The translations under genes and the position numbers were made by a program. Of a DNA stretch of 34,810 nt, positions 1 through 7,615 are shown in pieces. The notes under the pieces are model-generated. The model made no database searches, was not told where the DNA came from, and worked only from the letters and a program-made list of their open reading frames with translations. Origin of the DNA: JABMQB01 sp964575025 (GTDB lineage: Bacteria > Bacteroidota > Bacteroidia > Bacteroidales > Prolixibacteraceae). Each line of letters begins with the position of its first letter. The stretch's first letter is position 1. The stretch lies in contig CAZNPV010000039.1 in NCBI GenBank assembly GCA_964575025.1, positions 1 to 34,810 of the forward strand. Reading direction: 5' to 3'.

Positions 1-924
1 TTCATCCAGTTTAGGCGTAAGGATTATTTCCGTGCGTCTGTTTTTTTGTCTGTTTTCAGGGGTATCGTTGTTTTCAAGAGGGATGTATTCACTGCGTCCG
101 GCAGCAATGATCTGTGAAGGAACCACATGGGGGTTTTGGGTGAGGATTTTTGTAACGGCTGTTGCTCTCATAACGCTGAGGTCCCAGTTATCCTGCACTT
201 CTCCGGAGCCATGCATGGGTACATTATCCGTATGTCCTTCGACCATAATATTGATTTCCGGGTTCCGGGCCAGCACATCAGCCAGGTTTTGCAGGGCTTT
301 CTGTCCGTTTGGGTCAACCTCCCATTTACCGGTTTTAAAAAGAAGGCGTTCCTCGAGCGAAACATAGACTTTTCCGTTTTTCTCGTATACCGAAAGTCCC
401 TTATTGTTAAAACCTGTCAGGGCATCGGCAACTTTTGTTTTCAATTCATTTACAGCCTGTTCCTTTTGCTGAAGGATGTTTTCCAGTTCCATCAACCGGC
501 TGTTGCGGGCTTCCAGTTCTTCCTGAGCTGATTTTAAACGGTCTTCCCTCACTGTCAGCTCGTTCCGGGTACCCTGGAGTTCTTCCAGCAGTTTCCGGAT
601 TTCCGAGGAACTGCCCGAACTTAATGCATCGATCTGTTTTTGCAGAGCATCCCTTTCGTCCTCAAGGGTTTTCACCTTCAAGACACAGGTTTCTGCACTG
701 TTACGATACGCTTCGACCTCCCGGGTGCATTCCCGGTTTGCCTGTTTCAGCCTTTCAACCTGGGCTTCCAGCTCCGTGGTGGTGATGCCCAGATCCATAT
801 TGGCCTGCTTCAGGCTTTTGTTCTCTGCTTCCAGGCCGGTGAGTTTTTTACTCATTTCCGTGGTTACACAGGCTGATAAACCTGCAATCAAAGCCCAAAA
901 TATAACTGCTCTAAAAGTTTTCAT
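1..924 (-). CDS. OmpA-domain lipoprotein with coiled coil (partial, C-terminus beyond window)
   Basis: The frame is open from the ATG at 924 to the first base of the window, 308 codons with no stop, so the C-terminus is missing. The N-terminus is a lipoprotein signal ending in LSAC (Cys19). Residues about 25-185 are rich in Glu, Lys, Leu and Gln and look like a long coiled coil. From about residue 195 there is an OmpA/MotB peptidoglycan-binding domain with the features VEGHTDNVP, NWDLSVMRA and NRRTEII. Proteins of this shape sit in the outer membrane facing the periplasm and hold the peptidoglycan; that role is inferred from the family. The gene diverges from dxs and shares a 200-bp intergenic region with it. 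No clear TAnnTTTG box is visible upstream on its own strand. Confidence 0.9.
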   Translation of the reverse strand, partial: MKTFRAVIFWALIAGLSACVTTEMSKKLTGLEAENKSLKQANMDLGITTTELEAQVERLKQANRECTREVEAYRNSAETCVLKVKTLEDERDALQKQIDALSSGSSSEIRKLLEELQGTRNELTVREDRLKSAQEELEARNSRLMELENILQQKEQAVNELKTKVADALTGFNNKGLSVYEKNGKVYVSLEERLLFKTGKWEVDPNGQKALQNLADVLARNPEINIMVEGHTDNVPMHGSGEVQDNWDLSVMRATAVTKILTQNPHVVPSQIIAAGRSEYIPLENNDTPENRQKNRRTEIILTPKLDE

Positions 925-1096
925 TCGTTTAAAGTTTTTATTTTTTAAGGCAATTCATTCGGTATTCCCGATATTTTTTAAGAATTTGTACCATCACCGT
1001 AAAATTTTGTGATTTAAAGTTAGTTCTTTTAGTAGACATGACAAGTTTGGTTTCATGAAAGTGTGAGATTTGTCCTTTTAAATCATCTTTAAATTA

Positions 1097-1104
1097 TATC
1101 TTTG
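1097..1104 (+). promoter_or_regulatory. Candidate -7 box upstream of dxs
   Basis: TATCTTTG matches the Bacteroidota -7 consensus TAnnTTTG and lies 20 nt before the dxs ATG, leaving a very short leader. The nearest upstream TTTG (1069-1072) is 24 nt away, longer than the usual spacing of about 20, so the -33 element is weak. The rest of 925-1124 shows nothing else recognisable. Confidence 0.5.
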
Positions 1105-1124
1105 AAGACGTTTTTTTAAAGCAC

Positions 1125-3062
1125 ATGGAAGAGTTAACGGGGAGATTTTTAAAAAACATTAACGAACCTTCGGATTTAAGGAAAATTGCATCGGAAGAAC
1201 TTCCCGAAGTTTGCGAAGAATTGAGGAATTATATCATTGATGTGGTTTCAACGAATCCGGGGCATTTTGGTGCAAGCCTGGGAGTCGTGGAGCTTACTGT
1301 AGCGCTTCATTATGTATATAATACTCCTTACGACCAGCTGGTATGGGATGTTGGGCATCAGGCATACGGGCACAAAATTCTTACCGGCAGAAGGGATAAT
1401 TTTAGTACCAACAGGAAATACAAAGGATTAAGTGGTTTTCCAAAGAGGAAGGAAAGTGAATTTGACACGTTCGGCGGGGGGCACTCCTCCACTTCCATCT
1501 CAGCTTCTCTGGGGATGGCTGTTGCTGCTTCCCTGGATGGTTCAGGACGCAAAGTCGTAGCCGTTATTGGTGACGGGGCCATGACCGCAGGGATGGCATT
1601 CGAAGGATTGAACAATGCCGGAGCACAGAAATCGGATCTTTTGGTGATCCTGAACGACAACAATATGGCCATTGATCCCAATGTGGGGGTGCTGAATCAG
1701 TACCTGCTGAATATTTCCAAATCGCATGCCTATAACCGGGTTAAAACAGATGTCTGGGAAGGCCTGGGAAAACTGCACGGTTTTGGAGCTAAGATCCGGA
1801 GGATTATTCAGAAAAACCAGCATGCTTTAAAGAATGTATTATTAAAAGAGAACAATCTGTTTGAAGCATTTAATTTCCGCTATTTTGGACCGGTTGACGG
1901 ACACGATGTGGTGTATCTGACAAAAGTCTTAAATGATCTGAAAGAGATTCCGGGGCCTAAGTTACTGCATGTGATTACCCAAAAGGGGAAAGGCTATAAA
2001 TATGCAGAACTGAATCAGACTCAGTTTCATGCTCCGGGGAAATTTAATAAATCCACGGGTGAAATTTATGCCGGCAGCAGTCATCTGAAAAAGGCTTCCA
2101 GGTTTCAGCATGTTTTTGGAAAAACGATCGTGGAACTGGCTGAGAAAAACGAAAAAATTGTTGGCATTACCCCGGCTATGTCTTCGGGATGTTCACTGAA
2201 CCTGATGATGAAACAGATGCCGGAACGCACCTTTGATGTAGGTATTGCTGAGCAACATGCAGTAACTTTTTCTGCCGGGCTGGCTACTCAGGGGTATATC
2301 CCTTTTTGTAATATTTATTCCACCTTTATGCAACGGGCCTATGACCAGGTTGTTCATGATGTGGCACTGCAGAACCTGCCGGTGATCTTTTGTCTGGACC
2401 GTGCCGGTTTGGTGGGTGAAGATGGAGCCACGCACCATGGTGTGTTCGATATTGCTTTTATGCGGCATGTTCCGAATATTATCCTGTCGGCTCCGATGGA
2501 TGAAGTGGAGTTACGAAACCTGATGTATACAGCTCAGCTGGAGAATGCAGGCCCGTTTTCTATCCGGTATCCCAGGGGTTACGGGAGCGGTATCCATTGG
2601 GAAAAACCCTTCCGGAGAATTGAAATCGGCAAAGGACGGATGCTTTCAGAAGGCAACGACCTGGCTATCCTTACCATTGGAAAACCCGGAATTTTTGCTC
2701 AACAGGCCGTGGAAAAACTTGCCAGAGAAAAAATCAGTGTGGCCCATTACGACATGCGGTTTATCAAACCCCTCGATACCGGATTACTTCACAGCGTATT
2801 CAAACGGTTTGATACCGTGATAACCGTTGAAGACGGAGCAATAAGAGGTGGCTTTGGAAGCGCAGTAGCTGAATTTATGGCCGTAAACGGGTATTCAGCA
2901 AACATGACCCTGTTGGGAGTCCCTGATTTTTTTGTCGACCAGGGAACACAGGAAGAACTATACAAAGAGTGTGGTTTTGACCTGGATGGAATCTGCCAGG
3001 CAGTAAAAGCACTTTTGCCCAAATCATTTCATAAAAGGAACCGTTTTATACTAACCAAATAA
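1125..3062 (+). CDS. dxs: 1-deoxy-D-xylulose-5-phosphate synthase
   Basis: This thiamine-diphosphate enzyme condenses pyruvate with glyceraldehyde 3-phosphate, the first step of the MEP isoprenoid pathway, in the cytoplasm. The 645-aa length is normal for the family. Visible landmarks are GHFGASLGVVELT near residue 46, WDVGHQAYGH near 74, the ThDP motif GDGAMTAG (149-156) ending at NDNN (177-180), and DVGIAEQHAV with the predicted catalytic Glu376. RYPRG follows in the C-terminal third. The ATG at 1125 gives the usual N-terminus and sits just after a -7 box. A histidine kinase gene begins 9 nt downstream, so the two are probably co-transcribed. Nothing looks truncated. Confidence 0.97.
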   Translation: MEELTGRFLKNINEPSDLRKIASEELPEVCEELRNYIIDVVSTNPGHFGASLGVVELTVALHYVYNTPYDQLVWDVGHQAYGHKILTGRRDNFSTNRKYKGLSGFPKRKESEFDTFGGGHSSTSISASLGMAVAASLDGSGRKVVAVIGDGAMTAGMAFEGLNNAGAQKSDLLVILNDNNMAIDPNVGVLNQYLLNISKSHAYNRVKTDVWEGLGKLHGFGAKIRRIIQKNQHALKNVLLKENNLFEAFNFRYFGPVDGHDVVYLTKVLNDLKEIPGPKLLHVITQKGKGYKYAELNQTQFHAPGKFNKSTGEIYAGSSHLKKASRFQHVFGKTIVELAEKNEKIVGITPAMSSGCSLNLMMKQMPERTFDVGIAEQHAVTFSAGLATQGYIPFCNIYSTFMQRAYDQVVHDVALQNLPVIFCLDRAGLVGEDGATHHGVFDIAFMRHVPNIILSAPMDEVELRNLMYTAQLENAGPFSIRYPRGYGSGIHWEKPFRRIEIGKGRMLSEGNDLAILTIGKPGIFAQQAVEKLAREKISVAHYDMRFIKPLDTGLLHSVFKRFDTVITVEDGAIRGGFGSAVAEFMAVNGYSANMTLLGVPDFFVDQGTQEELYKECGFDLDGICQAVKALLPKSFHKRNRFILTK

Positions 3063-3071
3063 CACCCTGTT

Positions 3072-4256
3072 TTGGACCTCTACCTGAAAAAGCGACGTTG
3101 GAAAATTCTGCTTCTTTTTACAGCCATCCTTATTGGGCTGGGATCGTTGCTGTATACCCAGTGGCTGACCGGCAACATGGCCGAAGAAGAACGCAAAAAA
3201 GTAGAATTGTGGGCAGAGGCAACCAAACGAATGGGTATGACTGAGAATATTCCCGATTCACCGGAGTTCAATACCATTTCAACCCGCTATTATACCCTGA
3301 TATATATGATCCTTACGCAGAATACAACGATTCCGATCATTATCGTAAACAGCCAGGGAGAGATCATTGATGATGCAAACATTGACTACAATCCAGGCAG
3401 AAAAGAGGCTATCCTCGAAAGAGAACTGGTGAAAATGAAAAAAAGGGTTGACCCGATTGTTCTGGAACTGGGGGAAGGGCAGGAACAATACCTCTATTAC
3501 CGCGAATCCTATTTATTGCGCAACCTCCGTTTTTTCCCGGTGGTCCAGATGCTGGTAATGGTCCTTTTTATCGGAATAGCCTATTATGCCTTCAGTGCTT
3601 CGCGCAAAGCCGAACAGAATCAGGTGTGGGTAGGGATGTCAAAAGAAACAGCCCACCAGCTGGGAACACCCATTTCAGCCCTGATGGCCTGGATCGAAAT
3701 CCTGAAACTAAAAGATATCGATGAAAACCTGATTCAGGAATTTGAAAAGGATATTCAACGATTGGAAAAAATTACAGAACGTTTTTCAAAAATCGGATCG
3801 GCTCCTGAATTGCTCCTGACCAATGTCGTCGATGTGCTCAATAATACACTCCTATACCTGAAATCCAGATTCTCAAACAAAGTACAGTTTGAATCCGCAT
3901 ACGATGAAAATTCGGTTTTTGAAGTACCCCTTAATGCCGCTTTGTTCTCATGGGTAATTGAAAATCTATGCAAAAATGCGATCGATGCAATGGAAAACAG
4001 ACATGGGAAAATTGCTGTTTCCATAACTGAAAAAGAGGACCATCTACGGATTGATATCTCTGATACCGGAAAAGGAATTCCCAAATCACAGTTTAAGACC
4101 ATATTCCAACCCGGCTATTCTACAAAGAAAAGAGGCTGGGGTCTGGGGTTATCGCTGGCAAAAAGGATTATTGAATTGTATCATAAAGGGAAAATATTTA
4201 TTAAACAAAGCGAGATCGACAAGGGCACTACGTTCAGAATCGTGCTGAATAAATGA
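3072..4256 (+). CDS. Membrane sensor histidine kinase (TTG start)
   Basis: The protein has 394 aa. A membrane helix spans about residues 10-30, a sensor region of about 120 residues follows, and a second helix lies near 155-177. There is no obvious HAMP domain. The phosphoacceptor box is KETAHQLGTP with His195. The ATPase domain shows an N box (ENLCKNAIDAME), a G1 box (DTGKGIP) and a G2 box (GWGLGLSLAKRI). It is expected to autophosphorylate in response to an envelope signal, but no response regulator lies nearby, so its partner is elsewhere. I chose the TTG at 3072 because an in-frame stop lies 12 nt upstream and the first in-frame ATG (about codon 36) would remove the first membrane helix. 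It follows dxs by 9 nt. Confidence 0.88.
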   Translation: MDLYLKKRRWKILLLFTAILIGLGSLLYTQWLTGNMAEEERKKVELWAEATKRMGMTENIPDSPEFNTISTRYYTLIYMILTQNTTIPIIIVNSQGEIIDDANIDYNPGRKEAILERELVKMKKRVDPIVLELGEGQEQYLYYRESYLLRNLRFFPVVQMLVMVLFIGIAYYAFSASRKAEQNQVWVGMSKETAHQLGTPISALMAWIEILKLKDIDENLIQEFEKDIQRLEKITERFSKIGSAPELLLTNVVDVLNNTLLYLKSRFSNKVQFESAYDENSVFEVPLNAALFSWVIENLCKNAIDAMENRHGKIAVSITEKEDHLRIDISDTGKGIPKSQFKTIFQPGYSTKKRGWGLGLSLAKRIIELYHKGKIFIKQSEIDKGTTFRIVLNK

Positions 4257-4281
4257 AGATAACTGCTTAATTATAAATAAG

Positions 4282-4305
4282 TAAAATATTCTTCTGAATA
4301 TTTTA
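4282..4305. repeat. AT-rich perfect inverted repeat
   Basis: TAAAATATTC (4282-4291) is exactly complementary to GAATATTTTA (4296-4305) around a 4-nt loop. It begins 26 nt after the histidine kinase stop and ends 19 nt before the -7 box at 4325. It could be a weak 3' hairpin for the upstream operon or an operator covering the -33 region of the next promoter. The sequence alone does not decide. Confidence 0.6.
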
Positions 4306-4324
4306 GTCATTAAAATAAAATTTA

Positions 4325-4332
4325 TATTTTTG
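4325..4332 (+). promoter_or_regulatory. -7 promoter box for the DUF177-rpmF operon
   Basis: TATTTTTG fits TAnnTTTG exactly and is followed by a purine-poor leader of about 10-15 nt before the GTG at 4351. The -33 position (around 4301-4306) holds only a weak TTTTAG. The last three bases of the box are a TTG codon in frame with the DUF177 gene, a false start. Confidence 0.7.
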
Positions 4333-4350
4333 CACCACTTTAAAAAAACC

Positions 4351-4881
4351 GTGGGGTACACCTCGAAATATAATATCGCATGGAAAGGCCTGAAAGAGGG
4401 CATTACAGAATATGTATACCTGATTGATGCGGAGTTCTTTGAGCAGATTGATAAAAGCCTGGTAGAAAAAGCGGAAGTTTTGGCAAGGGTAACAATCGAA
4501 AAAAGAAACCTTGTGTTTACCTTTGGTTTTGAATTGGAGGGGACTGTGGAACTTACCTGTGACCGGTGCCTCGAAAAGTATAACCAGTTTATTAAACAAC
4601 AGGTAACTTTGCTGATCAGAATTGGAGACGGACTGGCTGAACCAGGCGACGATGTGATCTGGATTTCACCCGGGGAGGATTTTATCAATTTAGCTCAGCT
4701 GTTGTATGAGTATATTGTTTTAAGCATACCAGTAAGGCATGTACACCCGAAGGATAAAAACGGGAAAAGTTTATGTAATCCCGAAATGTTGAAACAAATA
4801 GAGAAATATTCCACTAAAGAAAGCGAACCGGCAAAAGACCACCGGTGGGATGAGTTGAAAAAATTAATGCATACAAATTAA
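4351..4881 (+). CDS. DUF177 (YceD-like) protein, GTG start
   Basis: This 176-aa protein belongs to the DUF177/YceD family, whose genes normally sit directly before rpmF and are linked to 23S rRNA or large-subunit maturation in bacteria and plastids. The family landmark LTCDRCLEKY and the C-terminal HRWDELKKL segment are present. The upstream TTG at 4330 would add seven residues but overlaps the -7 promoter box. The GTG at 4351 instead gives an N-terminus (VGYTSKYNIAWKGLKEG) of the kind seen in the family. The L32 gene follows after 11 nt, so the two are one transcript. Confidence 0.88.
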   Translation: MGYTSKYNIAWKGLKEGITEYVYLIDAEFFEQIDKSLVEKAEVLARVTIEKRNLVFTFGFELEGTVELTCDRCLEKYNQFIKQQVTLLIRIGDGLAEPGDDVIWISPGEDFINLAQLLYEYIVLSIPVRHVHPKDKNGKSLCNPEMLKQIEKYSTKESEPAKDHRWDELKKLMHTN

Positions 4882-4892
4882 AATAAAACAGA

Positions 4893-5078
4893 ATGGCACA
4901 TCCGAAACATAAAACCTCAAAATCGAGGAGAGATAAACGCAGGACGCATTACAAGGCAACTCCTGCGACCCTGGCTAAATGTTCCAATTGCGGAGCAACG
5001 GTCAGGTATCACCATATATGCCCTGAGTGTGGTTATTACCGGGGGAAACAGGTAATCGAAAAAGAGATTACCGTTTGA
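4893..5078 (+). CDS. rpmF: Large ribosomal subunit protein bL32
   Basis: This 61-aa basic protein starts MAHPKHKTSKSRRDKRR, the typical bL32 N-terminus. It carries two Cys pairs (CSNC and CPEC) that form the zinc-binding version of L32. It is a structural protein of the 50S subunit. It is the last gene of the DUF177-rpmF operon, and a GC-rich hairpin follows 10 nt after its stop. In many bacteria rpmF is followed by plsX and fabH; here a terminator and a bactofilin gene follow instead. Confidence 0.97.
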   Translation: MAHPKHKTSKSRRDKRRTHYKATPATLAKCSNCGATVRYHHICPECGYYRGKQVIEKEITV

Positions 5079-5088
5079 CGAAAAGAAT

Positions 5089-5112
5089 AATCCCGGGCAA
5101 ATTCCCGGGATT
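5089..5112 (+). terminator. Hairpin terminator after rpmF
   Basis: AATCCCGGG (5089-5097) pairs perfectly with CCCGGGATT (5104-5112) around a 6-nt loop. The following GTCATTTCATTC is T-rich but has no clean U-tract, so termination strength is uncertain. The location right after the rpmF stop supports the call. Confidence 0.65.
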
Positions 5113-5201
5113 GTCATTTCATTCAGGTACGTTCATCCATTCAGACAGAAGCCTTAAAAAATAAGCTCTTTCATACTGAATCCATAGTTTTTGTATAACT
5201 G

Positions 5202-5221
5202 TCTGTATCAGGACATACAGA
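5202..5221. repeat. Perfect inverted repeat upstream of the bactofilin promoter
   Basis: TCTGTAT (5202-5208) and ATACAGA (5215-5221) form a perfect 7-bp inverted repeat around a 6-nt spacer. It lies about 30 nt upstream of the -7 box at 5253. The position and symmetry suit an operator, but a hairpin is also possible. Confidence 0.5.
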
Positions 5222-5252
5222 AAAAGATCCCGGTAGATTGCAGGGGATGCAT

Positions 5253-5260
5253 TATTTTTG
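5253..5260 (+). promoter_or_regulatory. -7 promoter box for the bactofilin/atp cluster
   Basis: TATTTTTG matches TAnnTTTG exactly, 53 nt before the bactofilin ATG. No TTTG is seen at the ideal -33 spacing. The remainder of the 5113-5313 gap holds only the inverted repeat at 5202-5221. Confidence 0.55.
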
Positions 5261-5313
5261 TATTTTAAGCACCTTGATCCGGAAAGGTCATTTATAAATC
5301 AACAGGAAATGCC

Positions 5314-5697
5314 ATGGCAAAATCAATAGCAAGATCGAATAACGAAACAGAAGGTCAGAATATTAACCTGGTCAGCAACGGAACCAAAATTACAGGAGAC
5401 ATTATTACGGATGGAGACATCCGGATGGATGGAGAGCTGAAAGGAAACATAAATGCCAGGGGACGCCTGGTCGTTGGGGCAAACGGAAAGATTGAAGGCG
5501 AAATTAATTGCAACAATGTGGAAGTTTCGGGCGAAGTGAAAGGAAAAATAACAGCCCGGGAGTTGCTAAACATGAAGTCGAGTTCAAGAATCAACGGCGA
5601 AATTATCACCGGAAAACTTGCCGTTGAACCAGGTGCTGCGTTTACAGGGAACTGTACAATGGAAAACAGATCCGATGGACCGGAAAAAGCCAAATAA
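5314..5697 (+). CDS. Bactofilin (polymer-forming cytoskeletal protein)
   Basis: This 127-aa protein is a single bactofilin (DUF583) domain. It has the repeating short beta-strand pattern seen in GDIITDGDIRMDGELKGNI and in later GxIxGEI/GEVKGKI turns, flanked by disordered charged ends. Bactofilins polymerise without nucleotides and often bind the inner membrane to organise wall enzymes. The last 23 nt overlap the start of the AtpZ-like gene, so translation of the two is probably coupled. A bactofilin at the head of the F0F1 cluster is, to my knowledge, a recurrent arrangement in this phylum. Confidence 0.93.
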   Translation: MAKSIARSNNETEGQNINLVSNGTKITGDIITDGDIRMDGELKGNINARGRLVVGANGKIEGEINCNNVEVSGEVKGKITARELLNMKSSSRINGEIITGKLAVEPGAAFTGNCTMENRSDGPEKAK

Positions 5698-5899
5698 AAA
5701 CAAGAAGAATTTCAATGATTTTATAAAGTATTCAAACTTGGGTTTTGAAATGCTTGCGATTATCGTGGTGGGTACTTTTGGCGGATACAAAATCGATCAA
5801 TGGATGGAAAATGATTTTAAAGTGTTCACCCTGGTTTTGATGACCCTTTCTGTTTTGCTTTCCATATTGTACGGCATCCGAAATTTTTTAAAAAAATGA
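5675..5899 (+). CDS. AtpZ/AtpI-like F0F1 assembly membrane protein
   Basis: This 74-aa protein has two membrane helices (GFEMLAIIVVGTFGGY and VFTLVLMTLSVLLSILYG) joined by KIDQWMEND. That is the pattern of the ATPase_gene1 (AtpZ) family encoded ahead of F0F1 genes. The family is proposed to help Mg/Ca transport or c-ring assembly. I placed the start at the ATG at 5675, which gives a lysine-rich cytoplasmic N-terminus. An earlier in-frame ATG at 5618 would add 19 residues, encoded within the bactofilin gene, that do not look like the family. It overlaps bactofilin by 23 nt and the next gene by 4 nt (ATGA). Confidence 0.85.
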   Translation: MDRKKPNKNKKNFNDFIKYSNLGFEMLAIIVVGTFGGYKIDQWMENDFKVFTLVLMTLSVLLSILYGIRNFLKK

Positions 5900-6297
5900 A
5901 TGCAGAAATCCGGAAATTTTTGATCAGAATAAGCCTGGTTTCCCTGGTGCTGGTATTCACAGGTTTTATTCTTTTCAGGTGGTTTTTTCCTGAATCCTAC
6001 CTTCCGGTTTACTGGCTGGCACTGGTCCTTTTTTACCTGTTTACCCTGGCAACATACATCTGGCAGGTAAAGACTGCTCAAAAAAATCTGGATAAATTTT
6101 CCCGGCTGAATACCGTTGCAACTTTTCTGAGGCTGTTGATTTATATTGCATTTACAGTTATTTACCTGGCTATCGATACAGAGCAAGCAGTAGCCTTCGT
6201 CATTGTTATTATGGTGCTGTATATCACATTTACAGTGATTGAAGTACGAAGTATCGCAAAAGTTGCAAGAACTCTGAGCCATAAAAAAAAGAAATAA
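5896..6297 (+). CDS. AtpI-like four-helix membrane protein
   Basis: This 133-aa protein has four predicted membrane helices (about residues 9-28, 38-57, 75-93 and 98-116) and a lysine-rich C-terminal tail. Size, topology and position between atpZ and atpB match the poorly conserved AtpI-type proteins of F0F1 operons, which assist c-ring assembly. I infer that role from location, since there is no diagnostic motif. The start overlaps the preceding stop as ATGA, so translation is probably coupled. Confidence 0.75.
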   Translation: MNAEIRKFLIRISLVSLVLVFTGFILFRWFFPESYLPVYWLALVLFYLFTLATYIWQVKTAQKNLDKFSRLNTVATFLRLLIYIAFTVIYLAIDTEQAVAFVIVIMVLYITFTVIEVRSIAKVARTLSHKKKK

Positions 6298-6326
6298 CTT
6301 CCGGATTCGTTGCTTTCCTCTGAAAA

Positions 6327-6334
6327 TATTTTTG
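6327..6334 (+). promoter_or_regulatory. Second candidate -7 box upstream of atpB
   Basis: TATTTTTG matches TAnnTTTG, 109 nt before the atpB ATG. No well-spaced -33 TTTG is visible. It may be an additional start site for the atpB-G genes or a chance AT-rich match. Confidence 0.35.
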
Positions 6335-6407
6335 TTTTGCGCGTTTAATCGTTGTAAACAAATAGACATAAATTCAGGATTTACCACCCGGCTATAGAAA
6401 AAACTTA

Positions 6408-6415
6408 TAAATTTG
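6408..6415 (+). promoter_or_regulatory. -7 box just upstream of atpB
   Basis: TAAATTTG matches TAnnTTTG exactly, 27 nt before the ATG at 6443. It suggests that the structural F0F1 genes can be transcribed separately from the bactofilin/atpZ/atpI leader. A TTG codon in frame with atpB is embedded in it. Confidence 0.5.
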
Positions 6416-6442
6416 TGGACGTTCAAAAATTGCCAACCTGCT

Positions 6443-7591
6443 ATGGTCCGATTTGTAAAAAATGGATATCTTTTTCTTCTTTTGCTGCTGCTGAATGCAA
6501 CCGGTGTTTCTGCCCTGTCATCCCTTGAGGAGGCAGGCCGGGAATCAGGGGAATATACGGGAGACAAGGCCCCGGAGACGGTATCGCAGGAAGAAGGAGA
6601 ATTTCAGGCAGGTGAGTATATCATGGAACATGTTACCGATTCTTATGAATGGCATATAACCACTGTGGGAGAGATGCATATCAGCATTCCTCTTCCTGTG
6701 ATACTATACAGCAAACACCCTGAGTTGCATGAAGGGAAACGGTTTTTTGCCTTTTTGTCCACAAAATTTCATCACGGGCATGCCGACTATAATGGATTCC
6801 GGATTTCATCCGGGAAAACCAGCAAAGGCAAGATTGTGGAACTGGACGGACAGGGAGCCGAATTGGGGAGACCTCTGGATCTTTCGATGACCAAGACGGT
6901 AACCGGGGCATTGCTTACAGCCCTTCTTGTGGTGTGGATCTTCCTTTCGGTAGCCAAATCAGCCAGGCGAAACAAAGGCAGAGCTCCACGGGGATTGCAG
7001 AACCTGTTTGAACCGGTGATCCTGTTTGTCAGGGACGAGGTGGCCAGGCCGGTCATCGGAGAAAAAAACTACGAACGGTTTATGCCGTTTCTGTTAACCC
7101 TTTTCTTTTTTATACTGATCAATAACCTGACCGGACTGATCCCGATTTTCCCTTTCGGGGCCAATGTGACCGGGAATATTTCGGTTACCCTTGTGCTGGC
7201 GTTTTTCACATTCCTGATTACAGTCATTAGTGGCAACAGGCATTACTGGAAAGAGGTATTAAATCCCGATGTTCCAGTGCCGTTAAAATTTCCGGTTCCG
7301 TTAATGCAGGTCCTGGAGATTCTGGGTATGTTCACAAAACCCTTTGTACTCATGATCCGTTTGTTTGCCAACATGTTGGCCGGGCACATGATCCTTGCCG
7401 TTTTTGTCAGCCTGATCTTTGTTTTTGCAGGCGTGTTGGGCCCGGTTGCCGGTTTGGTTATCAGTCCCCTGTCGGTAGGACTTTCCATTTTTATTTTGTT
7501 GCTTGATATTTTGGTTTCGTTTATACAGGCTTATGTTTTCACCCTGTTGTCGGCGCTCTATTTTGGAATGGCCACAGCAGAACATCATTAA
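6443..7591 (+). CDS. atpB: F0F1 ATP synthase subunit a
   Basis: Subunit a forms the two proton half-channels against the c-ring. At 382 aa it is much longer than the roughly 270 aa of E. coli. The extra length is an N-terminal signal-like helix (residues 1-24), an acidic linker and an exported region with HVTDSYEWH and FHHGHADYNGF, the long form I know from Bacteroidota. The membrane core includes VLMIRLFANMLAGH with the essential Arg at residue 306 and ends in YFGMATAEHH. I chose the ATG at 6443 because the upstream in-frame TTG (6413) lies inside a -7 promoter box and would spoil the signal sequence. atpE follows after 24 nt. Confidence 0.95.
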   Translation: MVRFVKNGYLFLLLLLLNATGVSALSSLEEAGRESGEYTGDKAPETVSQEEGEFQAGEYIMEHVTDSYEWHITTVGEMHISIPLPVILYSKHPELHEGKRFFAFLSTKFHHGHADYNGFRISSGKTSKGKIVELDGQGAELGRPLDLSMTKTVTGALLTALLVVWIFLSVAKSARRNKGRAPRGLQNLFEPVILFVRDEVARPVIGEKNYERFMPFLLTLFFFILINNLTGLIPIFPFGANVTGNISVTLVLAFFTFLITVISGNRHYWKEVLNPDVPVPLKFPVPLMQVLEILGMFTKPFVLMIRLFANMLAGHMILAVFVSLIFVFAGVLGPVAGLVISPLSVGLSIFILLLDILVSFIQAYVFTLLSALYFGMATAEHH

Positions 7592-7615
7592 TATTAACTA
7601 TTTAAATTACTACGT

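Noticed and set aside
5618..5899. Longer AtpZ-like protein from the ATG at 5618
   Set aside because: The extra residues are encoded inside the bactofilin gene and do not resemble the family. The ATG at 5675 gives a normal N-terminus.
5797..6567. Long minus-strand open frame opposite the atpZ/atpI-like genes
   Set aside because: It is the antisense of membrane protein genes with strong family and operon support, and its product shows no recognisable domain.
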